Made by a program: the position numbers and the translations under genes | The notes under the pieces: model-generated | Told to the model about the DNA's origin: nothing | Databases searched by the model: none | What the model saw: only the letters and a program-made list of their open reading frames with translations | Origin: Rhodeus uyekii | Lineage: Eukaryota; Chordata; Actinopteri; Cypriniformes; Acheilognathidae | Assembly: GCA_037043235.1 (NCBI GenBank) | Contig: JAWRVZ010000038.1 | Coordinates: forward strand, 682,001-746,000 | Length of the DNA stretch: 64,000 bases | Reading direction: 5' to 3' | Shown: positions 37,315 through 48,130 of the stretch, piece by piece | Layout of the letters: each line of letters opens with the position of its first letter | How positions within the stretch are numbered: the first letter of the stretch is position 1

Positions 37315-37646
37315 TATGGAAGCCCGTTTCCGCCACAGTTGAGAAAAAAAAGATTATTTAAGTCGAAATAACAAGAAACTTTCTCGAAATAATGACTTAA
37401 CTTCTTGTGTTTCTCCGCATGGTCAAAGTGTGTAAACGCGAGATCACAGCAAACAATATTCATTATTTCGAGAAAGTTTCTCGTTATTTCGAGATACTAA
37501 GTCATTATTTTGAGAAAGTTTCTCGTTATTTTGAGAAAGTTTCTCGTTATTTCGAGAAAGTTTCTCATTATTTTGAGATACTAAGTCAATATTTTGACTT
37601 AAATAATCTTTTTTTTTCTCAACTGTGGCGGAAACCGGCTTCCATA
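37315..37646. mobile_element. Long-TIR element with an array of palindromic 21-bp units
   Basis: The ends TATGGAAGCC and GGCTTCCATA begin inverted repeats of about 50 bp that continue through TTTCCGCCACAGTTGAGAAA to GATTATTTAAGTC, with about one substitution and one A-run difference. CCAAAC lies outside both ends (37309-37314 and 37647-37652), a 6-bp direct duplication; alternatively the TA inside each end is the target site. From about 37461 to 37600 the interior is six to seven tandem 21-bp units, most built on the self-complementary word GAGAAAGTTTCTC. A frame across them gives repeats of YFEKVSR, surely a by-product of the 21-nt period. Confidence 0.75.
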
Positions 37647-37652
37647 CCAAAC

Positions 37653-37950
37653 AGCCGAACAAAAACACAGTGCTGTTTTGTTTCAAATTCATTTTAGAAA
37701 GAATCAGTTGAATGAACAATTCACTGACTCGATCATACTTGTTTAGTCTCTGAACCAAATCAGCCTGTTTAAATGGATGAATGAATGAGTCGATAATTAA
37801 CTTATTTGAGCTGTGTCCGAATCACATACTCTCTGAATTAGGTACTTAATTTGAATAGGTAATTACTTCACAACCACTAAAAAAAGTATGTTTTATATTG
37901 CATTAATGTGTGTAGTATAAATGTAATGTGGATGTACTACAGAGAGCAAC
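37653..37950. other. Intergenic, nothing recognised
   Basis: Short AT-rich spacer between the palindromic element and the solo LTR. No exon or repeat was recognised. Confidence 0.5.
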
Positions 37951-38401
37951 TGTTACACTTATCCACTGGGAACGTATGCGATGCGGAGAGAAAATGAGGA
38001 GTACAGGTTCCACCTGAAACTAGCATTTATTCTTCAAAACGCAAAACAAAACACTTTAAATACAAAACAGAAAACGGCACTCTCATGCAAAACAAGGATA
38101 ACTCAGGAGGAGAAACGGCACACCACACACGGAGACCCATGGACAGGACAATGACACAACATCAGCAAAACAGAATCAACAACCGACAAAGACAAGGGAA
38201 ACACAAGAGGGTTTTAAACATAAGGGAATGAAGAACACCTGAGGAGACTAACAAGGTAAGTGATGACAAGACAGGAAGGGCACAACAGGATACACAGAAG
38301 GGACCCGGAAGTGAAACAACATATGACACACCAGACAGGAAGTGACAATTGACCTCACAGGAAGTGTACAGAAGACACGACAAACAGGACTACGGGTAAC
38401 A
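37951..38401 (-). mobile_element. Solo LTR, minus orientation
   Basis: The plus-strand unit begins TGTTACACTT and ends GGGTAACA, so the ends are TG...CA with short inverted repeats. GCAAC stands directly outside both ends (37946-37950 and 38402-38406), a perfect 5-bp target duplication. On the minus strand a TATA-like TGTTTAAAACCC lies in the middle and AATAAA near the end. Its composition resembles the LTR-like repeats at 17.7 and 18.5 kb. No internal region is present. Confidence 0.8.
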
Positions 38402-38406
38402 GCAAC

Positions 38407-40329
38407 ATAGTGTCGGCCGATATCCGGCCCACAGATGTGGCCAACACTGTGTGGCTGTCCGGGGCCCTATGTTGTCATTATCATGTGACCTACCAGCGTC
38501 AGTTACGTCGCTTCACTGCCATTCATAAATCCTCTCCCGTGGCCTCATGGAATAGGGAAGTGTCCATTGTATTCACACTTTAGAATCTTGCTGGAATCAG
38601 TAGGTCATCCGGATTCTTTTTACTACTGTGAATTCAGACATGCTTCTTTTGTCACATACTGTTTTTTCCCACTATATTGTACTATATTGACCGTTGTAGA
38701 ACCTGCATGAATTTGAATAAATCAGTTTCATTAATGATAGAATCAGCATGGTCTTATGGAGTCATAGCTATACATTTGTTTATTTATTTATTTTCTTCTT
38801 TTTTTTTCATTTCACATTCATTGTATAATTATAATTGTTATCATTATACAATTGTTATATATTATATTCATTATTATTATATCGCATATCATTATGTTAT
38901 TTCTGTATACTATTCACTTCCATTGTATGGACAATTATTTATTTACTTATTTATTTTCCTCATCTCTGCATATATTTTTTGTATATTTTATATATGTATA
39001 TTCTGTAGTCTGTGGACACCCTTTCTAGTAAGATTTTCATTGTACTTTGTTCATGGTACTTCTCACCTTTGAAAAGAGCAGTGTCGGGTCATCTTGTCAA
39101 AAAACTCCACTGGCATTTCAAAGAAATAAAGTCATATAGGTTTGAAGTGCATGAAGGCAAATAAACATTGACAGACTTTTCAGACTTTTCAATCCGTCAC
39201 AAATCCACACCTCACATTGACATCAGTGCTAATTTCAGACAGTCTGATGTGCTCTTTACACTCACGTTCTCACAAATCCTTCTGTCTGGCAGAAACCTTT
39301 TCATGATTGTTTTACCACTAACGCACTTGCATGAGCAATTAAAACAATAGCTCACCTAAAAATGCAATTAGCTGTCATTAATTATTCAGACTTATGTCTT
39401 TCCAAACATGTATGACTTTCTTTCTTTTGTAAAAGAAAGCAAAGAGATGTCAGGCAGAATGTGTGAATGAATGCGTGGTAATTTTACTGTCAAACTCCAA
39501 AAATGGCAAAATAATTGAATACAACTTGATATTCTTAAATAGCTGTCTGTGATAAACAGGTTTAAATACAGTTATGGACAGCTGTATAATCTAACAAAGA
39601 TGCAGACCAGTTATTTAAAGAGAAGCCTATACAATATCTACTCTTCTGTGTGTTTGTACAAATACACTTGTGTGTTTTCATAAAATTTGACAATATTGTT
39701 CTCATAAAGGTAAAAAAACAAACAACAACTATGAAAATCATTTTCAGGGGGGTGGGTGATGTTGACTTTTAGGTAATACATAAGTTATTTTCTGACTCTG
39801 TTGTCCAGGTGGATGTGATTTTGTAGTGTGCATGTGAGATACACCACAAAAAGTTGCTTTGCCTATTTCGCTTTACAAACAATGACCTCTGCTGGCATGT
39901 TTTATTATAGACCATAATGGTACATTTTTGCTTTAAGGGACTTCAAATGATACAATAACGACATGTATTTGAATTGATTTTGTTCTTGTAAACTTTTAGA
40001 AAGAAAGCAACATTTTCTCTCACTCTAATTCCGAAAACAATGACCAACCTACTGGACACGCATGCATCACTCGGTCTTTTTTGCCAGTTTTCTGAACATT
40101 ATGAGTTTCCATAGTGTTTGTGGAATGATTAAATGACTAAATGTAAACAATGATATAAAACAGCAATCAATCAGCAAATTTCTGGCTAATTACCCACATT
40201 TCCTATGTCATATTTACTGGGAACACTGTCTATTAGAGTTCAGTGATTGAGCACAAAAATATCAGACGGTTTTATTGTTTCTAGTTTTTAATATGAATCT
40301 GTTGTGCGGATTTTATTCATAAGTAAACG
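38407..40329. other. Upstream flank of rplp2, no gene seen
   Basis: AT-rich sequence with no recognised exon. Around 39340-39440 there is a diverged left arm of an Angel-like element (AATAGCTCACCTAAAAATG, later CATGTATGACTTTCTTTC). Confidence 0.45.
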
Positions 40330-40539
40330 TTTCACGGCATCACAAAAAAAGGGGTGGGCGGAGTAAGTGACGAAAACCCGCCCTTAATACTGTGATTGAC
40401 GTGCTTTTCGTCCAGTTGGTTCACTCCTCACGTGCCACGTCATCGATCGTGTCGGTTTTCCGGTTTTCGCCAGCTTTCCGCTTCCTTTCCGCCTGCGCGA
40501 GCCCGCTTGTGAACACGAGTGTCTCCCTCTCTCCGCAAA
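40330..40539 (+). promoter_or_regulatory. rplp2: rplp2 promoter and non-coding exon 1
   Basis: CpG-rich DNA with a GC box (GGGTGGGCGGAG), an E-box-like CTCACGTGCCACGTCA and pyrimidine-rich ETS-like words (CTTTCCGCTTCCTTTCC). The last resembles the 5' terminal oligopyrimidine start of ribosomal-protein mRNAs, which puts translation under growth (mTOR) control. The probable start lies within about 40470-40490. Exon 1 ends at 40539 before the donor GTGAGT, and is non-coding because the ATG lies right after the next acceptor. Confidence 0.65.
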
Positions 40540-41073
40540 GTGAGTGAATAAAATCACATTTAACTAACAAACAAAGGTCAAACGAGCAAATAATGAATGT
40601 TTTCGAAACAATAAAGACCCTCCATCCTTCCTTTGCGAGACTGATATAATGCAGAAGCCCACATTTCTTTATTGGTACAGTGAAACACTCAGCCATGTGG
40701 CTCTTCACAGAATTACTATAGTACAATATTGCATTTGAGCCATTGTTTTATTACAAGTATACTAAATTTCCTTATATTCTTCTTTAACTATGCCAGTGTT
40801 TAGTATGAGATGCCAATTATTGGTCAGTTAGGTTTTTGAGTTCATGCTGATGCACTTTTCTTATTTCATAAACTTCTGAATTGAATAATTAGTACAAATT
40901 AAGACTCATTTAAATCCAGAAGGCGTATTTACTTTAATCAATTTGTTATATGTTAAACCGTTATTGGGGCATTCAGTTGTCAAGTATTTTTTGAACTATG
41001 ACCATTATTCAAGTCAAAACTGTTAATGTTTATGACCAGTTAATGCATTAATTTCTCTTTATTTGATTGTAGG

Positions 41074-43774
41074 ATGCGTTACGTAGCTGCTTACCTGCTC
41101 GCTGCCCTCGGAGGCAAAGAGAGTCCCAGCACAGGTGATATCAAGAAGATCCTGGAGAGCGTTGGCATCGAAGCTGATGACACCCGTATGGACAAGGTGA
41201 ATCTTTTTGTGAAACTGCAACTGAGACCGGGGCAGATGTTGTGCTTGTAGAGAACTACATCCATTTTCCTGTTGTTTATGTACTTCTCTTTAATGTCGAC
41301 TTTTCTGTATTGTAGGTTGTGTCCGAGCTCAATGGCAAAAATATTGAGGAAGTGATTGTCCACGGTAAGTTGGTCGTTATTTACTCCACGCTATGGTTCC
41401 CATGGTCATGGAAAATATCAGGGAATTTTACAATTATTTCGGAGCTTGAAAAAGTTTTGAATTTGAAAAACCTACGGAGTTTTTTTATGCTTATAAAAGT
41501 AGGCGTAAAGGGGTAGTTCACCTAAAAAAAATAACTTAAAATTCTTAACCTTGTGGCTTTCTAAATCCATAAGGTTTTCGTTCATTTTTGAGAAACAAAG
41601 ATATTTTTCTTGTACTTTGAGATATTTCTGTCCCTCCATTGAAAGTCTATTCACCTGAAACTCTAACGGTTTAAAATGTTCATAAAGATATTGTAAAAGA
41701 AATGCATAGGGCATTTTACTCAGTCTTTTGAAGAGATATTATTACATATAATGAACCGGTTTCAAATAGGCTTTCATTGACGTGTATACAGTGATCAGTG
41801 AACCAACGTAGAGCATTTAAATTCAGTAAACAGAAGCACAATCATACTTGTTTGATGCCCAAGAACCACTAAGATTCATTCTCGCATCACACCAACATGT
41901 TTGAGCTTGTGCATGAACCAATGAGGTTTGTTTTCACGCATCAAGCAAGCACGGTCGAGTTCTGTTTATGTTTGCTGGTCAATGTATATTTGTTTATGCC
42001 ATGGTCTGTCTGAATACTCTATTCTGATTGTCTGAAAGATGTGCACTAAAACGGTGTAATGCATAGAGTTCCAGTCAGTTTAATCACTGTTCTATATTGA
42101 AGTGTGTGTTTGTTGCTGTCTGACAGGTTTCAGTAAGCTGGCCAGCGTGCCATCTGGTGGTGCTGTAGCTGCTTCCAGCTCTGCCGCCCCTGCCGCTGGA
42201 GGGTCTGCTGCCGCCCCTGCAGGTCAGTTCCTTGTCTTAACTCGTGCCTCTCCCTGACTCTCAAATAGAGTTGGACTGTATAGCTCAGAATGTTTCAATC
42301 GATGTATGTGTGCTCTTAAAAAGATGATTTTCAGCCAAAAAGGTTTTTCAGGTTTACGAGTGACTTTGTATACGAGCAAATCTGTGTACGAGCATTGTAT
42401 CGGAGTACGAGAATTTCTCTCACCCACGCACATTTTTTTCTTTGAAAGTCCTAACGCTCAGCATCTTTGCGCGCATTTTTACTGAAAATATCCTAACGAC
42501 AGCCTCTCATAAAGCCTATCACCCCTTAACTCGTTCATTCTCTCAGCGTCGCTCGTTTTGGTTGCATCATTCACCACAGTGCATACTTTTATAAGTGATT
42601 TACAACGGTTTTACCTCGTGTTGTTCACATTAATTGTGATCGCTATTGTTCACGCAGTGAAATATATACATACAGTACAGCATATAGACACTGACCTCAA
42701 GATGAGTAAGAAGGGATGAAATTCTCCCTGTTAGCAAAACCCTCCTCTCGTCGTCTTCACGCCAGCAGCGACGCTACTCAGATAAAGTGTGCGTTACAGT
42801 AAATTGTCAAGTATTTTTAGAGTTTAATTGTCAATTATTAATTAGTATTTACATGAGATCTTAATGGTTATAATTGTATCTGTAATTAATAGGGTAAAAC
42901 CCAAATTTTTTTTAAAATGGGCATTTATGGTCATGTGGAACGAATCGAGTGATTTTTATTGGATTCTTATGGGGAAAATTGTTTTGGTGTACGAGCATTT
43001 TGAGTTAGGAGCTCTTGGAACAAATTAAACTCGTAAACCGAGGTATTACTGTATTTATATTAGTGAGTTCTAATAAGCATTTTTCAATGTCTTGCTCATT
43101 CTCTCAACAAACTAAACATTTTGTCATTGTCTTCAGATTTTTTTGATATTTAAGCTATTTAGTTGAGACATATTAGATATTTAGTTTTTATGAAATATCA
43201 ATGACCTCCAGTTAAATTCAGTTAAAAAGTCCCCATTAACTGGAAGTTGCAACAGACTTGAGTGTTGACGTATTTCCGACTGAAATAGAATATTGAGTGG
43301 AGGTCAGGATTTTCCTTTAGGGCTCCTCCTTCCTGTCCCTCTCATAGTAGACTGTTGAAAGTGGGAGATTTTAGGATATTCAACCCAAGCCATCAAACTC
43401 AAGCCATAATCGAGGGAACGCCATTCCAGAGTGGAAGCAAATTTTCAGATTTTGATTAAAAATTATCTTTTCTGTGGATTAACTAATGTCCGCATGCAGA
43501 AGTAAATGGGGTCAATTTCGATTTCATGACGACTATAAGGGGAAAAGACCAGTCAAAGGGCCAAAGTCACATGCTGTGACTGAAAGGTGTAATTTGTCTG
43601 TTATGGTCAAATAAATGCGAACAGTTCAGGGTGTAATGTTGGATGGTTTTCTTTGGATCTTATAATTGTAACGTTTTTATCCCTTTTCTTTCTCCAGCGG
43701 AGGAGAAGAAGGAAGAGAAGAAAGATGAGTCTGAAGAATCCGAAGACGACATGGGATTCGGACTCTTTGACTAA
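41074..43774 (+). CDS. rplp2: 60S acidic ribosomal protein P2, four coding exons
   Basis: P2 is a component of the large-subunit stalk, pairing with P1 on P0 to recruit translation GTPases. Coding exons are 41074-41196, 41316-41364, 42127-42222 and 43698-43774, all GT-AG bounded and phase-matched. The product is 114 aa (human 115). The N-terminal dimerisation domain begins MRYVAAYLLAALGG and includes SVGIEADD and LNGKNIEEVI. An Ala/Gly-rich hinge (ASSSAAPAAGGSAAAPA) follows, then a charged linker and the invariant factor-binding tail ending DDMGFGLFD. The ATG is one base after the intron 1 acceptor. The gene is divergent from slc25a22. Intron 3 holds a partial Angel-like unit and part of the last intron a Tigger-like element. 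Confidence 0.97.
41510..41715. repeat. Angel-like element, one arm, in an rplp2 intron
   Basis: It begins AAAGGGGTAGTTCACC, the usual outer end, and continues with the TCTTAACCTTGTGGCTTTCT type of interior. No second arm is seen before the exon at 42127, so it is truncated. Confidence 0.55.
42340..43051. mobile_element. Tigger-like element in rplp2 last intron
   Basis: The right end in reverse complement reads CAGTAATACCTCGGTTTACG and is followed by TA (43052-43053). Sub-terminal words such as TACGAGCATTTTGAG and TACGAGCAAATC recur at both sides in inverted order, together with CGTAAACC and GGTTTACGAG. The left end is eroded and approximate. It is non-coding and belongs to the TA-target DNA transposons. 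Confidence 0.55.
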
Positions 43775-43793
43775 TCTGTCTCCTCGGGACCAA

Positions 43794-43799
43794 AATAAA
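43794..43799 (+). terminator. rplp2: rplp2 polyadenylation signal
   Basis: AATAAA lies 20 nt after the rplp2 stop codon. The very short 3' UTR is typical of ribosomal-protein genes. Confidence 0.85.
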
Positions 43800-44679
43800 A
43801 TTTATTACAAAATGATTTTTGCTTCCTTGTTCATTTCAGAGTTTTCAAATGAGGTTTATAATGTGGAATGGGAGAAGTGATTCGAATTTTCACTCCATAA
43901 TCACACCCAAAAGCACAAAGGCAACTGCCTTATTATTGATCAAAAGTTGTGAGGATCTTGAATTCAGCTTTTTAATAATGCCTCAATGTAAAATGCCTGG
44001 TAATTTGAAAATGTCTGCACTTTAATATTGGCTTGCCTGTGGACACTTATGAATGTTACATCAGTCATGTTTAAACCAAGGAATGAAAATATAGGCATAC
44101 TGTTCATAGATTTATTTCAGATGATATTTGTATAATATCTTCAGCATTGCCATTAGTCAGAAAATTAGACATCTTGTGTTATATTTTCAGTGCTTTGAAT
44201 GTGATGCTGCTCAAATAACTTTCCTCCCAATAATTTCTGCCTCCATTCACTCAAATATCCATTGGTTGAAGGCATTGATCATTGCTCCATGATTGCAATC
44301 CTGAGCATTAAAAAAATAAATGGATCATCCTTATTTTCCTCCATAACTTTAAAACCTCATATGTCTTTACAAATCTTTGCATATAAAGTTAAAAAACTCA
44401 AGCATGGATGCTTATGTTGTGTTGAGGCACTTTCTAATCTTGTCTTTTTGCTGACTCAGGTCTTCTTTATGAATGGATTTGTTGACCATTATGGGCTTGG
44501 ACATGGAGTTTCCCGGTTGTGATGTGACGCATGTGTTTTGGTTATTGTGGCTGATTCCTGTGTTGCGTAACTTTCTGGGAAGTCAGTTGTCTTAGACATG
44601 ATTATTTACGTTCTTCTGTAACAGGGATCAAAAGGTTACACAAAACACTACAACTAATCCAAACCATTATACAACGGAA

Positions 44680-44825
44680 TGTTTTTAATGCATTTGGTGG
44701 ACACTTTTATCCAAACTCACCAGTTTATTCAAGTTACACATTTTATCGGGTCATGCACTCCATATGACTCAAACCCATGATCTTGATGTTGCAAGTGTCA
44801 TCCATCAGGATGCCTAGTAATGTAA
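44680..44825 (-). repeat. Degenerate SINE
   Basis: In order on the plus strand are TAATGCATTTGGTGGACACT, TTTATCCAAACTCACC and ACTCAAACCCATGATCTTGA, which line up with the reverse strand of the SINE at 26.2 kb (tail, then B-box region). Many substitutions indicate an old copy. Confidence 0.55.
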
Positions 44826-45289
44826 TGACAAAATGAATCAATTTTGTGGCTTTTTTTCTTAGGTAATGATTCAGAACAGATTTTTGACTACCCTCTAAGA
44901 CTACTTCACATTGTTGGCCACAGTGTATGAGAATAATTTCAGTTTTGCTTTTGTATGGGGCTTTGTTGTCATTTACACTCCCAAAAATATTAAAACTGAT
45001 TGATGCTGAGTACGTGCTGAATCATCCCTATACATGGAAATTCCAGATTCCTGCAGTCAGATGTAGCCAACTCTAGCAAACCACTGTGTGTGTGTGTGTG
45101 TGTGTGTGTAAGATTTTAGTTTCAGTTTCATTTTCATTAGATACATTGGAAAAATCATTTTGACTTTCAGTTTTATTGAAAGCTTGAAGTTTTTCTGCAA
45201 CACATCAGACACAAGAGCATCGAGCAGCATAGTGACATATAAATGAAAAAGAATTGTGCTTAATTGTATTGAAGGTATACTTTTTGTGT

Positions 45290-45425
45290 ACTTCAAATCT
45301 TAATAGTATACTTTTTAAAAAGTGCACTTGCAGAGAACATAATTCAAATTAAAGGCCACTTAAGTGTGCTTAAAGAGAGTACACTTTAATGACAAGTTGT
45401 CTTAACATACTTAAGTGCACTTTTT
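45290..45425. repeat. AGTATACTTTTTA / AAGTGCACTT repeat
   Basis: The segment starts with GGTATACTTTTTGTGTACTT and ends with TAAGTGCACTTTTTAAGG, which is partly self-complementary. The same vocabulary covers 56790-57670. It is probably a non-autonomous DNA transposon of unknown family. Confidence 0.5.
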
Positions 45426-45531
45426 AAGGATGGCTATTTAAGCTTTGCTTATACACATTTTAAATCATTACGATTTCTAGTGTTTTACATAAGTACACTT
45501 ATTTTAATGCATTGACTAATATACTAAAGCA

Positions 45532-45639
45532 CAAGTAAATAATTGATTTGAAGTGTGTCTGTCACAGTTTGTTTTATTTCGTTCAAGTAAATAATTGATT
45601 TGAACTGTGTCTGTCACAGTTTGTTTCATTTCGTTCATT
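45532..45639. repeat. 54-bp tandem duplication
   Basis: Two adjacent copies begin CAAGTAAATAATTGATTTGA and run through GTGTCTGTCACAGTTTGTTT to ATTTCGTT. They differ at two or three bases only, indicating a recent local duplication. Confidence 0.85.
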
Positions 45640-46640
45640 CTGGTCAACTGTGTCCTGTCAATCACTTTTTTAACGAGCTCATTAGCATTAGCGTTAGCGT
45701 TAATTAGCATTAGCAGAGCAATGTGAATGTGACATTAAGTGATACACCTAAAATGTACATTTCGTAGATGAAAATGTCAAGTTGTTATAGGTTAATGTAA
45801 AGACAATGTGCTTGAATGACCAGCTAGAGGCGCTACAACATAAACAATGAGTTATTTTTTATTTCCAGCCGCTAGGACACATTTCTCAATACCTATGTAA
45901 CTTTTTCAAAACTCTTCATGCAGTTTTCCTAACAGAATTTCAGCTTGTCACAGCTATGACTGTAAACTAAACAGAACAAGACCTAAATATGATCATGACC
46001 ATTTGCACACGATAATATTGTTGTTGTTTTACCTTATTGACGGATTCTCCATTTTTAGCATATGTCTAAACTTCCTTCAAATTATTTGTCTTATTCTTTT
46101 CTTTCTTGCCTTTATTTATTTTTCTCCGTCTGTCTACTGTGTTATTGTTTTGCTTTCTTATTGTTAGATCACACACACAGGCGTTGGGTTTTTACTATAT
46201 TTTTATATAATTATGTATTCTATTCCCTAACCCTAAACCTGCCCCAAACTTTCCTTTGAAATTCAGTTAAGGTAATGTGTTTTTAGTTTCTGACATATGC
46301 TGTAAGCGGCAGACTGATCACAACAGACTAGGCCGTCTGACCAACCAGAGAAGATTAGGCTCTCGGAAAGCAGGTGCATAAACAAACTTAATCCTTGAAT
46401 AAACTGTTTCAGGCACTGTGAGAAAATGGGTGATACAATTTATATTATGAGAAAATGAAAGTGGTTTTTTGACCTTGAATGCATGTAAACATTTTTTGGA
46501 GAAATAATAGGGGCAGTTTAAGTTAAATGGAGATTAAAAATGTTGTGTAAATTTTAAATGTAAAATTTTTTTTTAAATGTGTTGTTTTGGCCCGTCTCTA
46601 GAAACACTGTGAGCATTGATTCCTGAATTTGAGGAATATA

Positions 46641-46821
46641 TATATATATATATATATATACACCAGTTTTTATTGGAATTTTATTGGTATATAAATACCA
46701 TTAACAGTATAAGCACAAGCATATAAATATAAGCATGCATTTATTTAAAGCATAAAAATAAAGTGTAAACTAAAAGTGTAATTTTAGTTTAGCTTCCTAT
46801 ACTGTTGTCAAGCCCTCATTG

Positions 46822-46853
<32 letters not shown>
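46641..46853. repeat. Short (TA)n and (GT)n microsatellites
   Basis: A TA run of about 20 bp lies at 46641-46661 and a GT run of about 30 bp at 46822-46853, with AT-rich unique sequence between. Confidence 0.85.
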
Positions 46854-46860
<7 letters not shown>

Positions 46861-47106
46861 CATTTCTATTTATGCCATGTGTATTACTGATAAATGTAAA
46901 TAAAAACAACAACAACAACAACAAAAATTAGACATACAAATGAGTAAGTTGCATTCTTTAATCAGACACTAAAGCATGTTACATTGACTAAATGATGCTA
47001 AAATCAATTAAATCAATGGGACATTTTTGTTATAAATGCAGATTTAATAAATGATAATCGCCAAGATGTAAAAAGAGAGTGTTGGTTTTATATTTGTTTT
47101 GAAGCA

Positions 47107-47112
47107 TTTATT
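47107..47112 (-). terminator. saa: saa polyadenylation signal
   Basis: TTTATT on the plus strand is AATAAA in gene sense, about 86 nt beyond the saa stop codon. Confidence 0.7.
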
Positions 47113-47197
47113 CAAGCAAGTTTAGAGCAAAAGAAAAAAAAGCTTCTGGAGGTGCCGATGATTTCAGACCTTTTTTTGTTTTCCGTACTGATGGTTT

Positions 47198-47798
47198 TCA
47201 GTACCTTTTGGGAAGGCCTTTCGGTCTGTAGCGGTTGGGGTCTCCACCGTTACGCCCCCAGCGATTGGCCGCCTGGTCAGCTGCAGAATCAGAGTTGCCG
47301 TGGCGACTGAGACTCTGCAGAGCCTCTCTTCCATCACTGCACACATCATTAACATTATAATTTGAAATTCCCCGAAATCTTTTAAACATCCATTTTAATA
47401 GCACAATGGTTCAGAGAACTGCAGCTTAACAGGATTAGAATGATCAAATCTGCTATAGCCAGAATGATTTTGTCCGTACCTGATGACTTTGGCTGCCCAC
47501 CTGCCTCCTGGACCCCTTTGTGCAGCATCATAGTTCCCTCGTGCATGGAAATACTTGTCTGCATTCTTCCAGTTGGCCTGCCTCATATCCCGGTAGGCGC
47601 GCCACATGTCCCTTCCACCTACAAAAAAGGGTGAAAATGGTTCAAATATGCCTACAGTTTGACTCAATTTAATGCAAGTTAAATGCAGGTAAAAAGGAAA
47701 AAATACTGACCTCGAACGGCTTCTCCTGGGAAGCGGTGCCACTGCGCCTGGGTCTCAGCGACCAAAGCCAACACCAGCACAGCAAGAACAAGCTTCAT
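47198..47798 (-). CDS. saa: Serum amyloid A, three coding exons
   Basis: SAA is a secreted acute-phase apolipoprotein that binds lipid and HDL and is strongly induced in liver during infection. Coding exons are 47711-47798, 47480-47618 and 47198-47336, with GT-AG borders and matching phases, giving 121 aa plus stop. Residues 1-18 (MKLVLAVLVLALVAETQA) form a signal peptide ahead of mature QWHRFPGEAVRGG. The family signature ARGNYDAAQRGPGGRWA is complete in exon 2, as are WRAYRDMRQANW and the C-terminal WGRNGGDPNRYRPKGLP. The ATG lies ten bases inside an exon whose acceptor is CAG at 47809-47811. A non-coding first exon ends at 47969 with donor GTAAGAGA. This is a full-length, apparently functional single copy. 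Confidence 0.96.
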
Positions 47799-47968
47799 GA
47801 TTACAGAACTGAGCACATAAACACATTTGGACAATCCTTAGAAACTGCTTTTTATCCTTATCATACACTCAAAGAGATCTCTGTATGTAAAGTGTGAACC
47901 CTGTACATAGAAAGATAAGAATGCAGCTAGATTTGCATTAATATAAGAGAGTTTAGTCAGTCTCTTAC

Positions 47969-48130
47969 CTCTCTGGTTCACTCAGTTCAGTCACATAAGG
48001 TTCTCATCCAGCTAGGTCCATTTTATAAACCTCGGAATGGGCTGGACATGGGTTTTCCAAACTCTGAAGTGACAGATTGCATTAGGAAAATCTGTCTAAA
48101 TTGCTGCACTATTTCTGGGAAAGCCTGAAG
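47969..48130 (-). promoter_or_regulatory. saa: saa non-coding exon 1, TATA box and STAT-type site
   Basis: On the minus strand a TATAAAA box occupies 48027-48021, so transcription should start near 47995-48000. The short untranslated exon then ends at 47969. About 90 bp upstream of the TATA box TTCTGGGAA (48113-48121) is a perfect TTCNNNGAA palindrome, the STAT3 acute-phase element. Between them lie GATTGCATTA (C/EBP-like) and GGAAAACCC (a weak NF-kB-like or NFAT-like word). Known SAA promoters use STAT3, C/EBP and NF-kB inputs; factor binding here is inferred. Confidence 0.65.

Larger units (their letters stand above)
43800..47106. other. rplp2-saa intergenic interval, repeats only
   Basis: No exon was recognised. 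It holds a degenerate SINE (44680-44825), GT and TA microsatellites (45087-45109, 46641-46661, 46822-46853), a repeat rich in AGTATACTTTTTA and AAGTGCACTT words (45290-45425) and a 54-bp tandem duplication (45532-45639). Open frames at 43653-44522 have no domain. Confidence 0.5.

Noticed and set aside
37461..37600. Regularly spaced repeats that might be a CRISPR array
   Set aside because: The 21-bp units are contiguous, without unique spacers, and lie in a vertebrate transposon with inverted ends.
43653..44522. Open frames downstream of rplp2
   Set aside because: The first overlaps the last rplp2 exon in another frame; the others have no domain, splice signals or compositional bias.
47382..47742. 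Extended minus-strand frames across saa introns
   Set aside because: They read through both splice sites; the spliced model gives the complete family protein with its signature.
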